A DNA stretch of 10,732 nt from DASUFH01 sp036274645 (GTDB lineage: Bacteria > Acidobacteriota > Terriglobia > 20CM-2-55-15), in assembly GCA_036274645.1 (NCBI GenBank), contig DASUFH010000220.1, positions 1-10,732 of the forward strand. The letters are read 5' to 3'. Positions 1 to 5,546 of the stretch are shown here, piece by piece. Position 1 is the stretch's first letter, and each line of letters starts with the position of its first letter. The position numbers and the translations under genes are program-made. The notes under the pieces were generated by a model that was not told where the DNA came from, ran no database searches, and saw nothing but the letters and a program-made list of their open reading frames with translations.

Positions 1-39
1 GAAAACGGCGGAACTCTTCAGGTATGAATAAATCGACAT
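1..39 (-). CDS. Possible 5' end of a minus-strand gene running off the left edge
   Basis: From an ATG at 39 the minus strand reads MSIYSYLKSSAVF and stays open to the window edge. A purine-rich AGGAGG-like ribosome-binding sequence lies about 11 bases upstream, separated from the ATG by a run of eight Gs. A second in-frame ATG lies immediately after that ribosome site, but it would be too close to it. Only 13 codons are visible, so no family can be named. The support is the ribosome site, the open frame and the same direction as the next three genes. It could be a chance reading frame. Confidence 0.3.
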   Translation of the reverse strand, partial: MSIYSYLKSSAVF

Positions 40-272
40 GGCCCCCCCCATCCTCCTGCTGAACCTCGAACGACTGCAAACGGCGCCGGCGCAATCCGCC
101 GGAATTCGAACGAATCTTTCCGGTCATCACCGACAACGTCAGGGTATGCGAATTTCTTAGATAATGCTAAAAAAACTTTTTTCAGGACAGTTTTGTCGGT
201 CAAGAGGGGGAACGGCCGGTTGGGCGGGAGGATCGCCGGCGCCCGGATGATCCGTGGGCGCCGGCGCGAATC
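40..272. other. Gene-poor spacer at the left edge
   Basis: I see no convincing gene here. It holds the G8/C8 homopolymer at 42-49, an A7-C-T6 tract at 169-182, and the strong GC-rich hairpin at 234-266. A short reading frame on the minus strand begins with TTG, lacks a recognisable domain and has no good ribosome-binding site, so I do not call it. Confidence 0.5.
234..266 (-). terminator. GC-rich hairpin just after the haem-oxygenase-like gene
   Basis: CGCCGGCGCCC at 234-244 is a perfect 11-base inverted match to 256-266, with an 11-base loop. It begins about 6 bases after the stop codon of the minus-strand gene 273-1115, where a 3'-end hairpin is expected. There is no T tract beyond it on the minus strand, so it is not a textbook intrinsic terminator. 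It may stabilise the mRNA 3' end or assist Rho-dependent termination. Confidence 0.45.
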
Positions 273-1115
273 TCAGGAAACGTGAGCCAGTTGTTCCGCG
301 TTGCGGCGGTCCTGATCGAGGCCGTCCCAGAACGCTTTGACCCCGTCCAGCATCTGGCTGCCGGCGCGGAGGAAGGGTTCTTCGCGGAACTGGGGAGAAT
401 GGAAGCATTCGGCCAGTTCATCCCAGACGTGACCTTTGTGCTGGTCCTCGATCTTGTCGTGCCAGGTAAAGAACGCGAGGTGAAGCGATGGGATTTTTTC
501 GCGTTTGATGGCCTCGAGACCCGCGATGAGCTCCTTCCAGAAGCCGGCCGCAGCCCAGTTTTCGACTGCGAAAGCGGCGCCCAGGGCTTCGTTGTAGTCG
601 TCGCTGCCGTAGAGACGGAACAATTCATCGCAGAAGAACAGGGTGCTTGGTGAACCGTGCCGGCGTTTGCCCATGTCGTCGAATGTCAGGCCGAGGGGTT
701 CGGCGAAGTGGATGAGCCATTCGAAGTGGGCTGCCTGAAAACGGAATAGGCCGCCTTCGACCACGCCTTCGGTGGAGACCAGTTCGGGATCGCCTTCGCG
801 ATCGGGATCCACCGACGCGACGGATGGGGGGCCCGGAGGGTTTCCGGGCCGATGGTACACGACGCCCAGTTCATTCATCAGGATCTCCTTGGATTTGCGG
901 GATCCCTGAAGCGTATCGGCGTTGATGACGCGGTTGAGCGCCGCCAGCAGGAACTGGTTCGAGAATACGGAGAACTGGACGGTGAAGCGCCGGAGATGAT
1001 CGAGAGGAATCCTGCCCTGGGCAAACCACGCGGTGTACCGGTTGTCGGTGATGACCGGATGGCGCATGAGGCGCTGTTCGATCGTTTCCTTAAAAGCGTC
1101 AAAATCTCGTAGCAT
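273..1115 (-). CDS. Haem-oxygenase-like metal-dependent oxidase candidate (TenA/PqqC/CADD-like fold)
   Basis: This 280-residue, mostly helical protein has no signal peptide or membrane segment, so it is probably cytoplasmic. Its pattern fits the haem-oxygenase-like di-iron oxidase superfamily (CADD, UndA and SznF-type enzymes). Candidate metal ligands are E82 in NELGV, H130 in AAHFEWL, E185 in AVENW, and the C-terminal H219-x3-E223-x2-H226 in TWHDKIEDQH. Known members more often have Asp at the E223 position. The segment between E82 and H130 is about 47 residues, whereas CADD has only 6 between its E81 and H88; the insert is rich in Pro and Gly. The ATG at 1115 has GGAGG five bases upstream. 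The gene is the last of three collinear minus-strand genes and is followed by a hairpin. The substrate cannot be told from sequence. Family assignment is moderately sure; di-iron chemistry is inferred. Confidence 0.62.
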   Translation of the reverse strand: MLRDFDAFKETIEQRLMRHPVITDNRYTAWFAQGRIPLDHLRRFTVQFSVFSNQFLLAALNRVINADTLQGSRKSKEILMNELGVVYHRPGNPPGPPSVASVDPDREGDPELVSTEGVVEGGLFRFQAAHFEWLIHFAEPLGLTFDDMGKRRHGSPSTLFFCDELFRLYGSDDYNEALGAAFAVENWAAAGFWKELIAGLEAIKREKIPSLHLAFFTWHDKIEDQHKGHVWDELAECFHSPQFREEPFLRAGSQMLDGVKAFWDGLDQDRRNAEQLAHVS

Positions 1116-1221
1116 GACAACCTCCGGTTTTTAGCTATTGGACGGATGGCTGATCTGCGCGATTCAATCTAAAGTTACGCTTTCAAGCCGTTTCTGGCTA
1201 GACCCTTTGGCGGAGGGCGAG

Positions 1222-1608
1222 TCAGCGCACCCAGTAGCGGTAAGCGGCAATCCATTCCCACCCTCTGGGCGGAGGCTCGGGGAGGGGCAGGTCGAGCAGC
1301 GGGAGCTTCTGGCGGTCTGGTCCTCGCCGGCAAACAGCGAGGATGCGATGGTTATCGGCGATTTCCAGGCGTTCGACAACAACTTCCCCGCCGGCGGCCA
1401 ACGTTGCGAAGGGAAGGGCTAACTCGTCTTCCATTTTGGCCAGAAATCCGTTGGCCTGCTGGGACTCGTCGTAAGCGTTTTCGGTCGCGTCCTCCACCAT
1501 GCGTTCAAGGTCGTCCTCCGATGGCGTCGTGGCGCGCCTTTCCTTCCGCATTTCCCGGCGAGGGGGGGAGCCGGCTTGCCGGCTCTTCCTGGATGTCTTC
1601 GAAGCCAC
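1222..1608 (-). CDS. CcbP-like putative calcium-binding protein
   Basis: The predicted protein has 128 residues. The first 30 or so are basic and low in complexity. Residues 31-63 form an acidic helix (EDDLERMVEDATENAYDES). The rest has the layout I associate with CcbP, a small cyanobacterial calcium-binding protein: a LPF motif at 65-67, a beta-rich core, a 'lPLLDLPLPEPPP' segment at 102-114, and a C-terminal AYRYWV. The start is GTG at 1608, with GGAGAG a few bases upstream. Another possible start is Met20, which would remove the basic tail. It begins 34 bases after the stop of the substrate-binding protein gene and probably shares its transcript. Calcium binding is a family inference only; no EF-hand is visible. 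The protein could equally be called hypothetical. Confidence 0.55.
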   Translation of the reverse strand: MASKTSRKSRQAGSPPRREMRKERRATTPSEDDLERMVEDATENAYDESQQANGFLAKMEDELALPFATLAAGGEVVVERLEIADNHRILAVCRRGPDRQKLPLLDLPLPEPPPRGWEWIAAYRYWVR

Positions 1609-1642
1609 TTCGTCTCTCCAAACGAGGCCTTGGGGACCAGAA

Positions 1643-2653
1643 TCAGAATACGGAGTCCGGGAAGTAGTATTTGGAGGCGTTCTCAGGCGTCACCAGAAAC
1701 ACGTCGATGGTGACCTTCTTTTGTCCCTGCTGGGTGTTTGCGGCCTCCAGCTGTTCTCTGGTGATTCCGAGGTGGTCCGGGGTCTGACCTGCCGCCGACA
1801 CGATGGAGCCTTCCTTGAGATGCGCTGCGGCCAGATCGATTCCGGCGGCGATCATGGCGGGCGGATAGGTGATATCGACGGGATACATCGGATCCTTGTC
1901 CATCACCCGTTTGATGATGTCTTTCATTCCGGCGCCACCCATGATCCACATTTCGTTGGCGCGGCCCGCTTCACGGATGGCGCGCTCGGCGCCGAGGGCC
2001 ATATCGTCGTCAGACGCCCACAGGCAGTCGATGTGGGCAAACTGCGAGAGATAACTTTGCGTCACGTCGAGGGCTTCCTTCTGATTCCACTTCCCGGGCT
2101 GAGCGGCGAGTATTTCGATGCCCGGATTGGATTTGAAGACCTCCATCGCGGCTTCGTACCGGTCGGTGTCGACTGTCGAGGGGATGCCCCGGAGGATCGC
2201 CACCTTTCCCTTGCCGCCGAGCTTTTCCACGATGTATTCCGCGCTCTTGCGGCCGAAAGCCTTGTTGTCGCCTTCCAGGAAGACGTCCGCCACCGGCGCA
2301 AGGAATCCGCGGTCGACATTGACGATGTAGATGCCGCGCATCTTGGCCTTTTCAGCGACGGGAGTGATCGGCGCGGATTCGGTGGCGAGAATGACGAGGC
2401 CATCGACGTTCTGGGTCATCATGTCTTCGATGTCGGCCGTCTGTTTATTCGGTTCATTGGCCGTGGCGTACACCCATTCGATGTCGGGGTATTTGGCCAT
2501 TTCCGTCTTTGCCCAATAGCCCACGCCGGCCGTCCATCCATGATCGGCCGCCGGCACGGACACGCCGATTTTGATTTTCTTTTCGCTCTTGCCGCACGCT
2601 CCCGCGACCAGAAGCAGCGCGATGGCAGCCACCCGAAACGCAGTTTTTTTCAT
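1643..2653 (-). CDS. Sugar-type ABC transporter substrate-binding lipoprotein (RbsB-like)
   Basis: This 336-residue periplasmic binding protein resembles the ribose/galactose-binding group (Peripla_BP_4 type). Residues 1-20 form a lipoprotein signal, MKK then a hydrophobic stretch ending VAGAC, with Cys20 as the lipidation site; it is slightly atypical because Ala rather than Leu is at -3. The N-lobe begins KIKIGVSVPAADHGW. It also shows VDGLVILATESAPITPVA, a DTDRYEAA stretch that normally contributes a ligand-contacting Arg, WASDDDMALGAERAI, and the family-like end ASKYYFPDSVF. I chose ATG 2653 because AAGGAAGGA lies just upstream and it places the signal peptide correctly; a TTG at 2671 would add six residues. 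No permease or ATPase gene is nearby, so the transporter it serves is outside the window or elsewhere. The ligand may be a sugar or polyol; it cannot be fixed from sequence. Confidence 0.88.
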   Translation of the reverse strand: MKKTAFRVAAIALLLVAGACGKSEKKIKIGVSVPAADHGWTAGVGYWAKTEMAKYPDIEWVYATANEPNKQTADIEDMMTQNVDGLVILATESAPITPVAEKAKMRGIYIVNVDRGFLAPVADVFLEGDNKAFGRKSAEYIVEKLGGKGKVAILRGIPSTVDTDRYEAAMEVFKSNPGIEILAAQPGKWNQKEALDVTQSYLSQFAHIDCLWASDDDMALGAERAIREAGRANEMWIMGGAGMKDIIKRVMDKDPMYPVDITYPPAMIAAGIDLAAAHLKEGSIVSAAGQTPDHLGITREQLEAANTQQGQKKVTIDVFLVTPENASKYYFPDSVF

Positions 2654-2793
2654 GTTTCCTTCCTTTGACAAGCCCCTGAAGGTAAACGGAAACGCGTAAT
2701 GGATTCAACAGATTTCCCGAATGAAATCGTGGGTTCGGACGGGTTTCGGGGGCTTTGCACAGCGGGAGCATTCCGGGCCCCCGCCCGCTTTGT

Positions 2794-2887
2794 AGGGGCG
2801 GTCTATGACCGCCGAACGTTTCAGGGTGAACTTCTGTTAAGTCAGGGATTTCCATTCCGAAACGTCGGGCGGTCATAGACCGCCCCT
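2794..2887. repeat. Nested inverted repeat, REP/MITE-like
   Basis: The arms at 2794-2821 and 2860-2887 are reverse complements at 26 of 28 positions and are separated by 38 bases. Each arm also contains its own hairpin, GGCGGTC-TAT-GACCGCC or its complement. Two short palindromes facing each other around a spacer is the layout of dispersed intergenic repeats such as paired REP units, or of a tiny non-coding transposable element. It lies wholly between genes and is not next to a stop codon. No target-site duplication is obvious. Copy number elsewhere in the genome is unknown. Confidence 0.6.
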
Positions 2888-2950
2888 GGCAGCCAGACGG
2901 GGACGCAAAATTCTGGTTGTAGAAAAGCTGTTTCGGGGGAAGGCGGTCAC

Positions 2951-2993
2951 GGAAAAGAAACCCTCCGGCCAAGCTGTTGCCGGGCCGGAGGGT
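2951..2993 (-). terminator. Intrinsic terminator of the barrel-protein gene
   Basis: CCCTCCGGCC at 2961-2970 pairs perfectly with 2983-2992, a 10-base stem closed by one more A-T pair, with a 12-base loop. On the minus strand the stem is followed by TTTCTTTTCC. It lies about 32 bases after the stop codon at 3025, the expected place for a Rho-independent terminator of the minus-strand gene. Confidence 0.85.
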
Positions 2994-3024
2994 AGAACGA
3001 GGAGTTGGTGGACCCTGGCGACTC

Positions 3025-3789
3025 TTATCCTCCGAACGTCATGCCGTAGTAGAGAAACAACAGGCGGTCTTTCGTGGTGTTCCCGTTGTAGCTGTCATTG
3101 CCGATGGCATAGCCGGCGTTGAACAGGCCGTTGTGCGGCAGAGTAATCGAGACGCCCGGCGTGAAGTATCCGAAGAAGCTGATGCCGCTGTACCAGTCCG
3201 CGACGAAGCTGATGTTCGAATGAAGGGGCTGCTCGTATCCGGCAATGACGCCCGCTTTGGTTCCGGGCGTACCGGATACCGTGTCCACGAGGCCATAAGG
3301 ACCGATCGTGATGCGGGGGCCGTAGTCTCCACCGGTGAACTTCTTGCTGAAGTTACCGTAGATCAACGCGAAACTGTCGGTGACCGACCGGTTGTTCATC
3401 GGGGTCAGCCAGACGAATCCGGCGGACGCCGCTGTGCCCATGTCATCGTCCGAGTAGAACTTGTATTTTGCGTTCGGCTGGATGAACGACTGATTGCCGC
3501 CTCCCGTGTGGGTGACGGAAACATTGACGCCCGCTTCCAGGCCCGGCGCTACGCCGACGACGAGGCGGGGGGCAAAGGTCTGCAGACGCGTGGAGCCCGA
3601 ACCGGCGCCCGGCGCCTGCATGAACCAGTCGAACTCCGCATAGGCTTTCTTCGTCTCGACGACGTCCGTGGTCGGAATATTGAATATCGTTGACTGCGCA
3701 AGGCCCACCTGAGCGCTGCCAAATGCGATCAAGGCGACCGCCAGCCCACGGCATGCGCCCAGGGAGCGAAAGAGTTTTTTATGGAACAT
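3025..3789 (-). CDS. Secreted beta-rich protein, probable outer-membrane beta-barrel
   Basis: The protein has 254 residues. The N-terminus is a typical Sec signal peptide (basic FHKKLFR, then a hydrophobic stretch, likely cleaved after GLA at 31). The mature part begins QSTIFNIPTTDVVETKKAYAEFD and is built of short alternating strands joined by Gly, Asn and Ser turns. Examples are RLVVGVAPGLEAGVNVSV, NAKYKFYS and SFALIYGNFSKKF. It ends LLFLYYGMTFGG, an aromatic, strand-like C-terminus as in outer-membrane barrels. There is no transmembrane helix and no Cys in the mature part. I recall similar uncharacterised proteins from Acidobacteria but cannot name a function; channel or structural roles are both possible. 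The ATG at 3789 has AAGGAA eight bases upstream. It stands alone, with its own terminator and an unusual leader. Confidence 0.72.
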   Translation of the reverse strand: MFHKKLFRSLGACRGLAVALIAFGSAQVGLAQSTIFNIPTTDVVETKKAYAEFDWFMQAPGAGSGSTRLQTFAPRLVVGVAPGLEAGVNVSVTHTGGGNQSFIQPNAKYKFYSDDDMGTAASAGFVWLTPMNNRSVTDSFALIYGNFSKKFTGGDYGPRITIGPYGLVDTVSGTPGTKAGVIAGYEQPLHSNISFVADWYSGISFFGYFTPGVSITLPHNGLFNAGYAIGNDSYNGNTTKDRLLFLYYGMTFGG

Positions 3790-3804
3790 GGTTCTATTCC
3801 TTAA

Positions 3805-3834
3805 TGGGATCGTTTTTAACTGGGATAGTTTTTA
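3805..3834. repeat. Pair of 14-base direct repeats in the barrel gene leader
   Basis: TGGGATCGTTTTTA at 3805-3818 and TGGGATAGTTTTTA at 3821-3834 differ at one base and repeat with a 16-base period. They lie between the terminator-like hairpin and the ribosome-binding site of the minus-strand barrel gene. On the RNA they read as two A-rich boxes, each followed by an ATCCCA-like box. They could be a protein-binding site on DNA or RNA, or a chance duplication. Confidence 0.55.
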
Positions 3835-3837
3835 GCC

Positions 3838-3875
3838 AAAAAAAAAGCCTTCGCCCCCTGCGGGATCGAAGACTT
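3838..3875 (-). terminator. Strong terminator hairpin upstream of the barrel gene, possible attenuator
   Basis: On the minus strand AAGTCTTCG (3875-3867) pairs with CGAAGGCTT (3853-3845), nine pairs including one G-T wobble. The upper stem continues with CCC (3864-3862) against GGG, and a run of nine Ts follows (3846-3838). This is a textbook intrinsic terminator. CGAAG at 3880-3876 can also pair with CTTCG at 3871-3867, the 5' arm of the terminator, giving a mutually exclusive but shorter hairpin. The T tract ends about 48 bases before the ATG of the barrel gene and points in the same direction. Confidence 0.75.
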
Positions 3876-3908
3876 CTTCGTTCATATGGCGCACGCCTTC
3901 GTGACGCC
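3838..3908 (-). ncRNA. Candidate small RNA or leader RNA, two hairpins and terminator
   Basis: From the predicted start near 3908 the minus-strand transcript would be about 70 nucleotides. Its first hairpin (3908-3888) is GGCG-U-CACG-AAGG-CGUG-CGCC, eight pairs with one bulged U and a four-base loop. A short linker leads to the terminator hairpin at 3875-3845 and its U run. A promoter-like pair with a consensus -35 precedes it. It could be a free small RNA or the leader of the barrel-protein mRNA, with the terminator as an attenuator. I do not recognise a known riboswitch class. Only structure and promoter position support it. Confidence 0.38.
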
Positions 3909-3914
3909 AGCGCA

Positions 3915-3943
3915 ATCCTGCCCGTAGCCTGCAGGGTTGTCAA
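3915..3943 (-). promoter_or_regulatory. Candidate sigma70 promoter for the leader RNA / barrel gene
   Basis: On the minus strand a perfect TTGACA (3943-3938) is followed after 17 bases by CAGGAT (3920-3915). The -10 matches the consensus at only three of six positions, but at the key second and sixth ones. The expected start falls at about 3908, exactly the first base of the hairpin described for the leader RNA. Confidence 0.42.
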
Positions 3944-3978
3944 CAAAAAACTACAAAACAGTCGGTATGCGGCGCCCA

Positions 3979-4007
3979 TTGTCCTCGGCTGCGGCTTCGC
4001 TTAGAAT
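3979..4007 (+). promoter_or_regulatory. Sigma70-like promoter of the ATP-grasp/alpha-E operon
   Basis: TTGTCC (3979-3984) and TAGAAT (4002-4007) are separated by exactly 17 bases. The -10 matches five of six consensus positions and the -35 four of six. Transcription would start near 4014, giving a leader of about 75 bases before the GTG at 4089. It is the best plus-strand promoter match in the divergent region. Confidence 0.6.
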
Positions 4008-4021
4008 CAGGGAGGCTCCAC

Positions 4022-4059
4022 GGTACAAGGCTGTACCTACCATCCCCGACAGCGCTGTC
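4022..4059 (+). promoter_or_regulatory. Two palindromes in the operon's 5' leader, possible operator
   Basis: GGTACA (4022-4027) and TGTACC (4032-4037) form a six-base stem with a four-base loop. Eleven bases later GACAGCGCTGTC (4048-4059) is a perfect 12-base palindrome. Both lie downstream of the predicted start site and upstream of the GAGGTG ribosome site (4075-4080). The gapless palindrome is the shape of a site for a dimeric regulator; as RNA it would form only a poor hairpin. No regulator gene is in the window to match it to. Confidence 0.42.
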
Positions 4060-4088
4060 CACTTTCAATATTCCGAGGTGTCATTAAG

Positions 4089-5546
4089 GTGCGCTTTACC
4101 GCCTATCAAACGGACGGTTTTTACGATGAAATGTTCGAGGCCGACGGACAGCCGCGTCCCCAGGCCCGGCTATTGCTGGAAACTCTGGAGTCCCTCGAAG
4201 ATGGTCAGTTGCTTCGCTCCCAGAGCGCGGCGGAACGCATGCTTCTGCAGATGGGAGTCACCTTCAATGTCTACGGCGATTCCGCCGGCACAGAGCGGAT
4301 TTTTCCCTTCGACCTGATTCCCCGGATCGTTTCCGCGAAAGAGTGGGACTGGATCGAACGCGGGTTGAAGCAGCGTATCCGGGCTCTCAACGAATTCATC
4401 AACGACATCTATCACGACCAGAAGATCCTCCGTGACAAGGTCATTCCCGAAGAGGTCATCCGGTCTGCGACGTTCTATCGTCCTCAGTGCCATGGGATCA
4501 ATCCGCCGGGCGGTGTGTGGTGCCACATTACCGGCACGGACCTGGTCCGCCATGGTGATGGACAGATTTATGTTCTCGAAGATAATCTGCGGGTGCCTTC
4601 CGGCGTCTCGTATGTCCTGGAGAACCGGGATCTGATGAAACGCACCTTCCCCCGGGTGTTCGAGGGGCTGCGGGTTCGCCCGGTGGCCACGTACCCCGGC
4701 AGTCTGCTGGAAACGCTCGAAGCCATTGCGCCGCCCGATCTGGATCGAAAGCCCACGGTCGTTCTGCTGACTCCCGGGATGTACAACTCCGCCTATTTCG
4801 AGCACAGCTTCCTGGCGCAGCAGATGGGCATCCAGCTGGTGGAGGGAAGGGATCTGACGGTCAACGACAACATTGTCTACATGAGGACCACCAAGGGGCT
4901 CCGCCGCGTGGACGTCATTTATCGCCGAATCGACGACGATTTCCTCGATCCCAAGGCGTTTCGCTCCGATTCGATGCTGGGCGTTCCCGGCCTGCTGGAC
5001 GCCTACCGTTCAGGAAATGTTTCTCTGGCCAACGCTCCCGGCAATGGCGTGGCCGATGACAAGGTCGTATATTCCTACGTGCCCGACATGATTCGCTATT
5101 ACATGGGTGAGGACGCCATCCTGCCGAATGTGCCCACATATCTGTGCTGGCGGGACAAGGATCGCAAGCATGTGCTGGAGAATCTCGACAAGCTTGTGGT
5201 CAAAGCGGCCAACGAAGCGGGAGGGTATGGCATGCTTGTCGGTCCGCATGCGACGGTGGAACAAAGGGAGCAGTTTGCGCTGAAGATCCAGGCCAATCCA
5301 CGAAACTACATTGCGCAGCCCACGCTGGCGCTGTCGCGCGTGCCGACGCTTATCGACGATCATATGGAAGGACGGCATGTCGATCTTCGTCCATACATCC
5401 TGTTCGGCAAAGACATTCATGTCATGGCCGGAGGCCTCACGCGTGTGGCCCTGCGCAAGGGATCGCTGGTGGTGAATTCTTCGCAGGGAGGGGGCAGCAA
5501 GGACACCTGGGTGCTTGCTTCCGATGAAATAGGAGGCGGGGAATGA
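4089..5546 (+). CDS. Circularly permuted ATP-grasp protein (DUF404/DUF407 type), predicted amide ligase
   Basis: This 485-residue protein matches the circularly permuted ATP-grasp family typical of alpha-E operons. The N-terminus has RFTAYQTDGFYDEMFEADG and a TFNVYG segment (59-63). The permuted metal-binding motif is VLEDN (E164-x-N166), followed by LRVPSGVSYVLENR. Later come YFEHSFLAQQMG (236-247), VDVIYRRIDDDFLDP (274-288), VVKAANEAGGYGML with the nucleotide-binding Lys372 and the Gly-rich loop (376-381), YIAQP (407-411), VDLRPY (431-436), and the end SQGGGSKDTWVL. All catalytic elements look intact. The family is predicted to activate a carboxylate with ATP and form a peptide or amide bond; the substrate is unknown. 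The GTG start has GAGGTG eight bases upstream and fits the family N-terminus. It is first in a four-gene operon, and its stop overlaps the next ATG (ATGA). Confidence 0.92.
   Translation: MRFTAYQTDGFYDEMFEADGQPRPQARLLLETLESLEDGQLLRSQSAAERMLLQMGVTFNVYGDSAGTERIFPFDLIPRIVSAKEWDWIERGLKQRIRALNEFINDIYHDQKILRDKVIPEEVIRSATFYRPQCHGINPPGGVWCHITGTDLVRHGDGQIYVLEDNLRVPSGVSYVLENRDLMKRTFPRVFEGLRVRPVATYPGSLLETLEAIAPPDLDRKPTVVLLTPGMYNSAYFEHSFLAQQMGIQLVEGRDLTVNDNIVYMRTTKGLRRVDVIYRRIDDDFLDPKAFRSDSMLGVPGLLDAYRSGNVSLANAPGNGVADDKVVYSYVPDMIRYYMGEDAILPNVPTYLCWRDKDRKHVLENLDKLVVKAANEAGGYGMLVGPHATVEQREQFALKIQANPRNYIAQPTLALSRVPTLIDDHMEGRHVDLRPYILFGKDIHVMAGGLTRVALRKGSLVVNSSQGGGSKDTWVLASDEIGGGE

Larger units (their letters stand above)
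2654..3024. other. 371-base intergenic region between the binding-protein and barrel-protein genes
   Basis: No gene is supported here. Contents: a strong terminator for the gene on the right (2951-2993), a 94-base nested inverted repeat (2794-2887), and the upstream region of the substrate-binding protein gene. A weak promoter-like pair is present on the minus strand, TTGAAT at 2703-2708 and TTACCT at 2680-2685 with a 17-base spacer. The -10 is poor, so I do not list it separately. Confidence 0.6.

Noticed and set aside
1499..2668. Long plus-strand open frame of 389 codons
   Set aside because: It lies antisense to the well-supported substrate-binding protein gene. Its His/Asp/Arg-rich translation matches no domain and is the usual mirror of a GC-rich gene.
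2454..2972. Minus-strand frame crossing the inverted repeat into the binding-protein gene
   Set aside because: It overlaps the true gene in another frame and runs through the repeat; no domain is visible.
2977..3693. Plus-strand open frame of 238 codons
   Set aside because: It is antisense to the signal-peptide-bearing barrel gene, its composition is Arg/Val-rich, and it starts inside the terminator.
3845..3908. Known riboswitch class in the barrel-gene leader
   Set aside because: I compared from memory with fluoride, ZTP, c-di-GMP and SAH consensus cores. None of the conserved core sequences is present, so no class is claimed.
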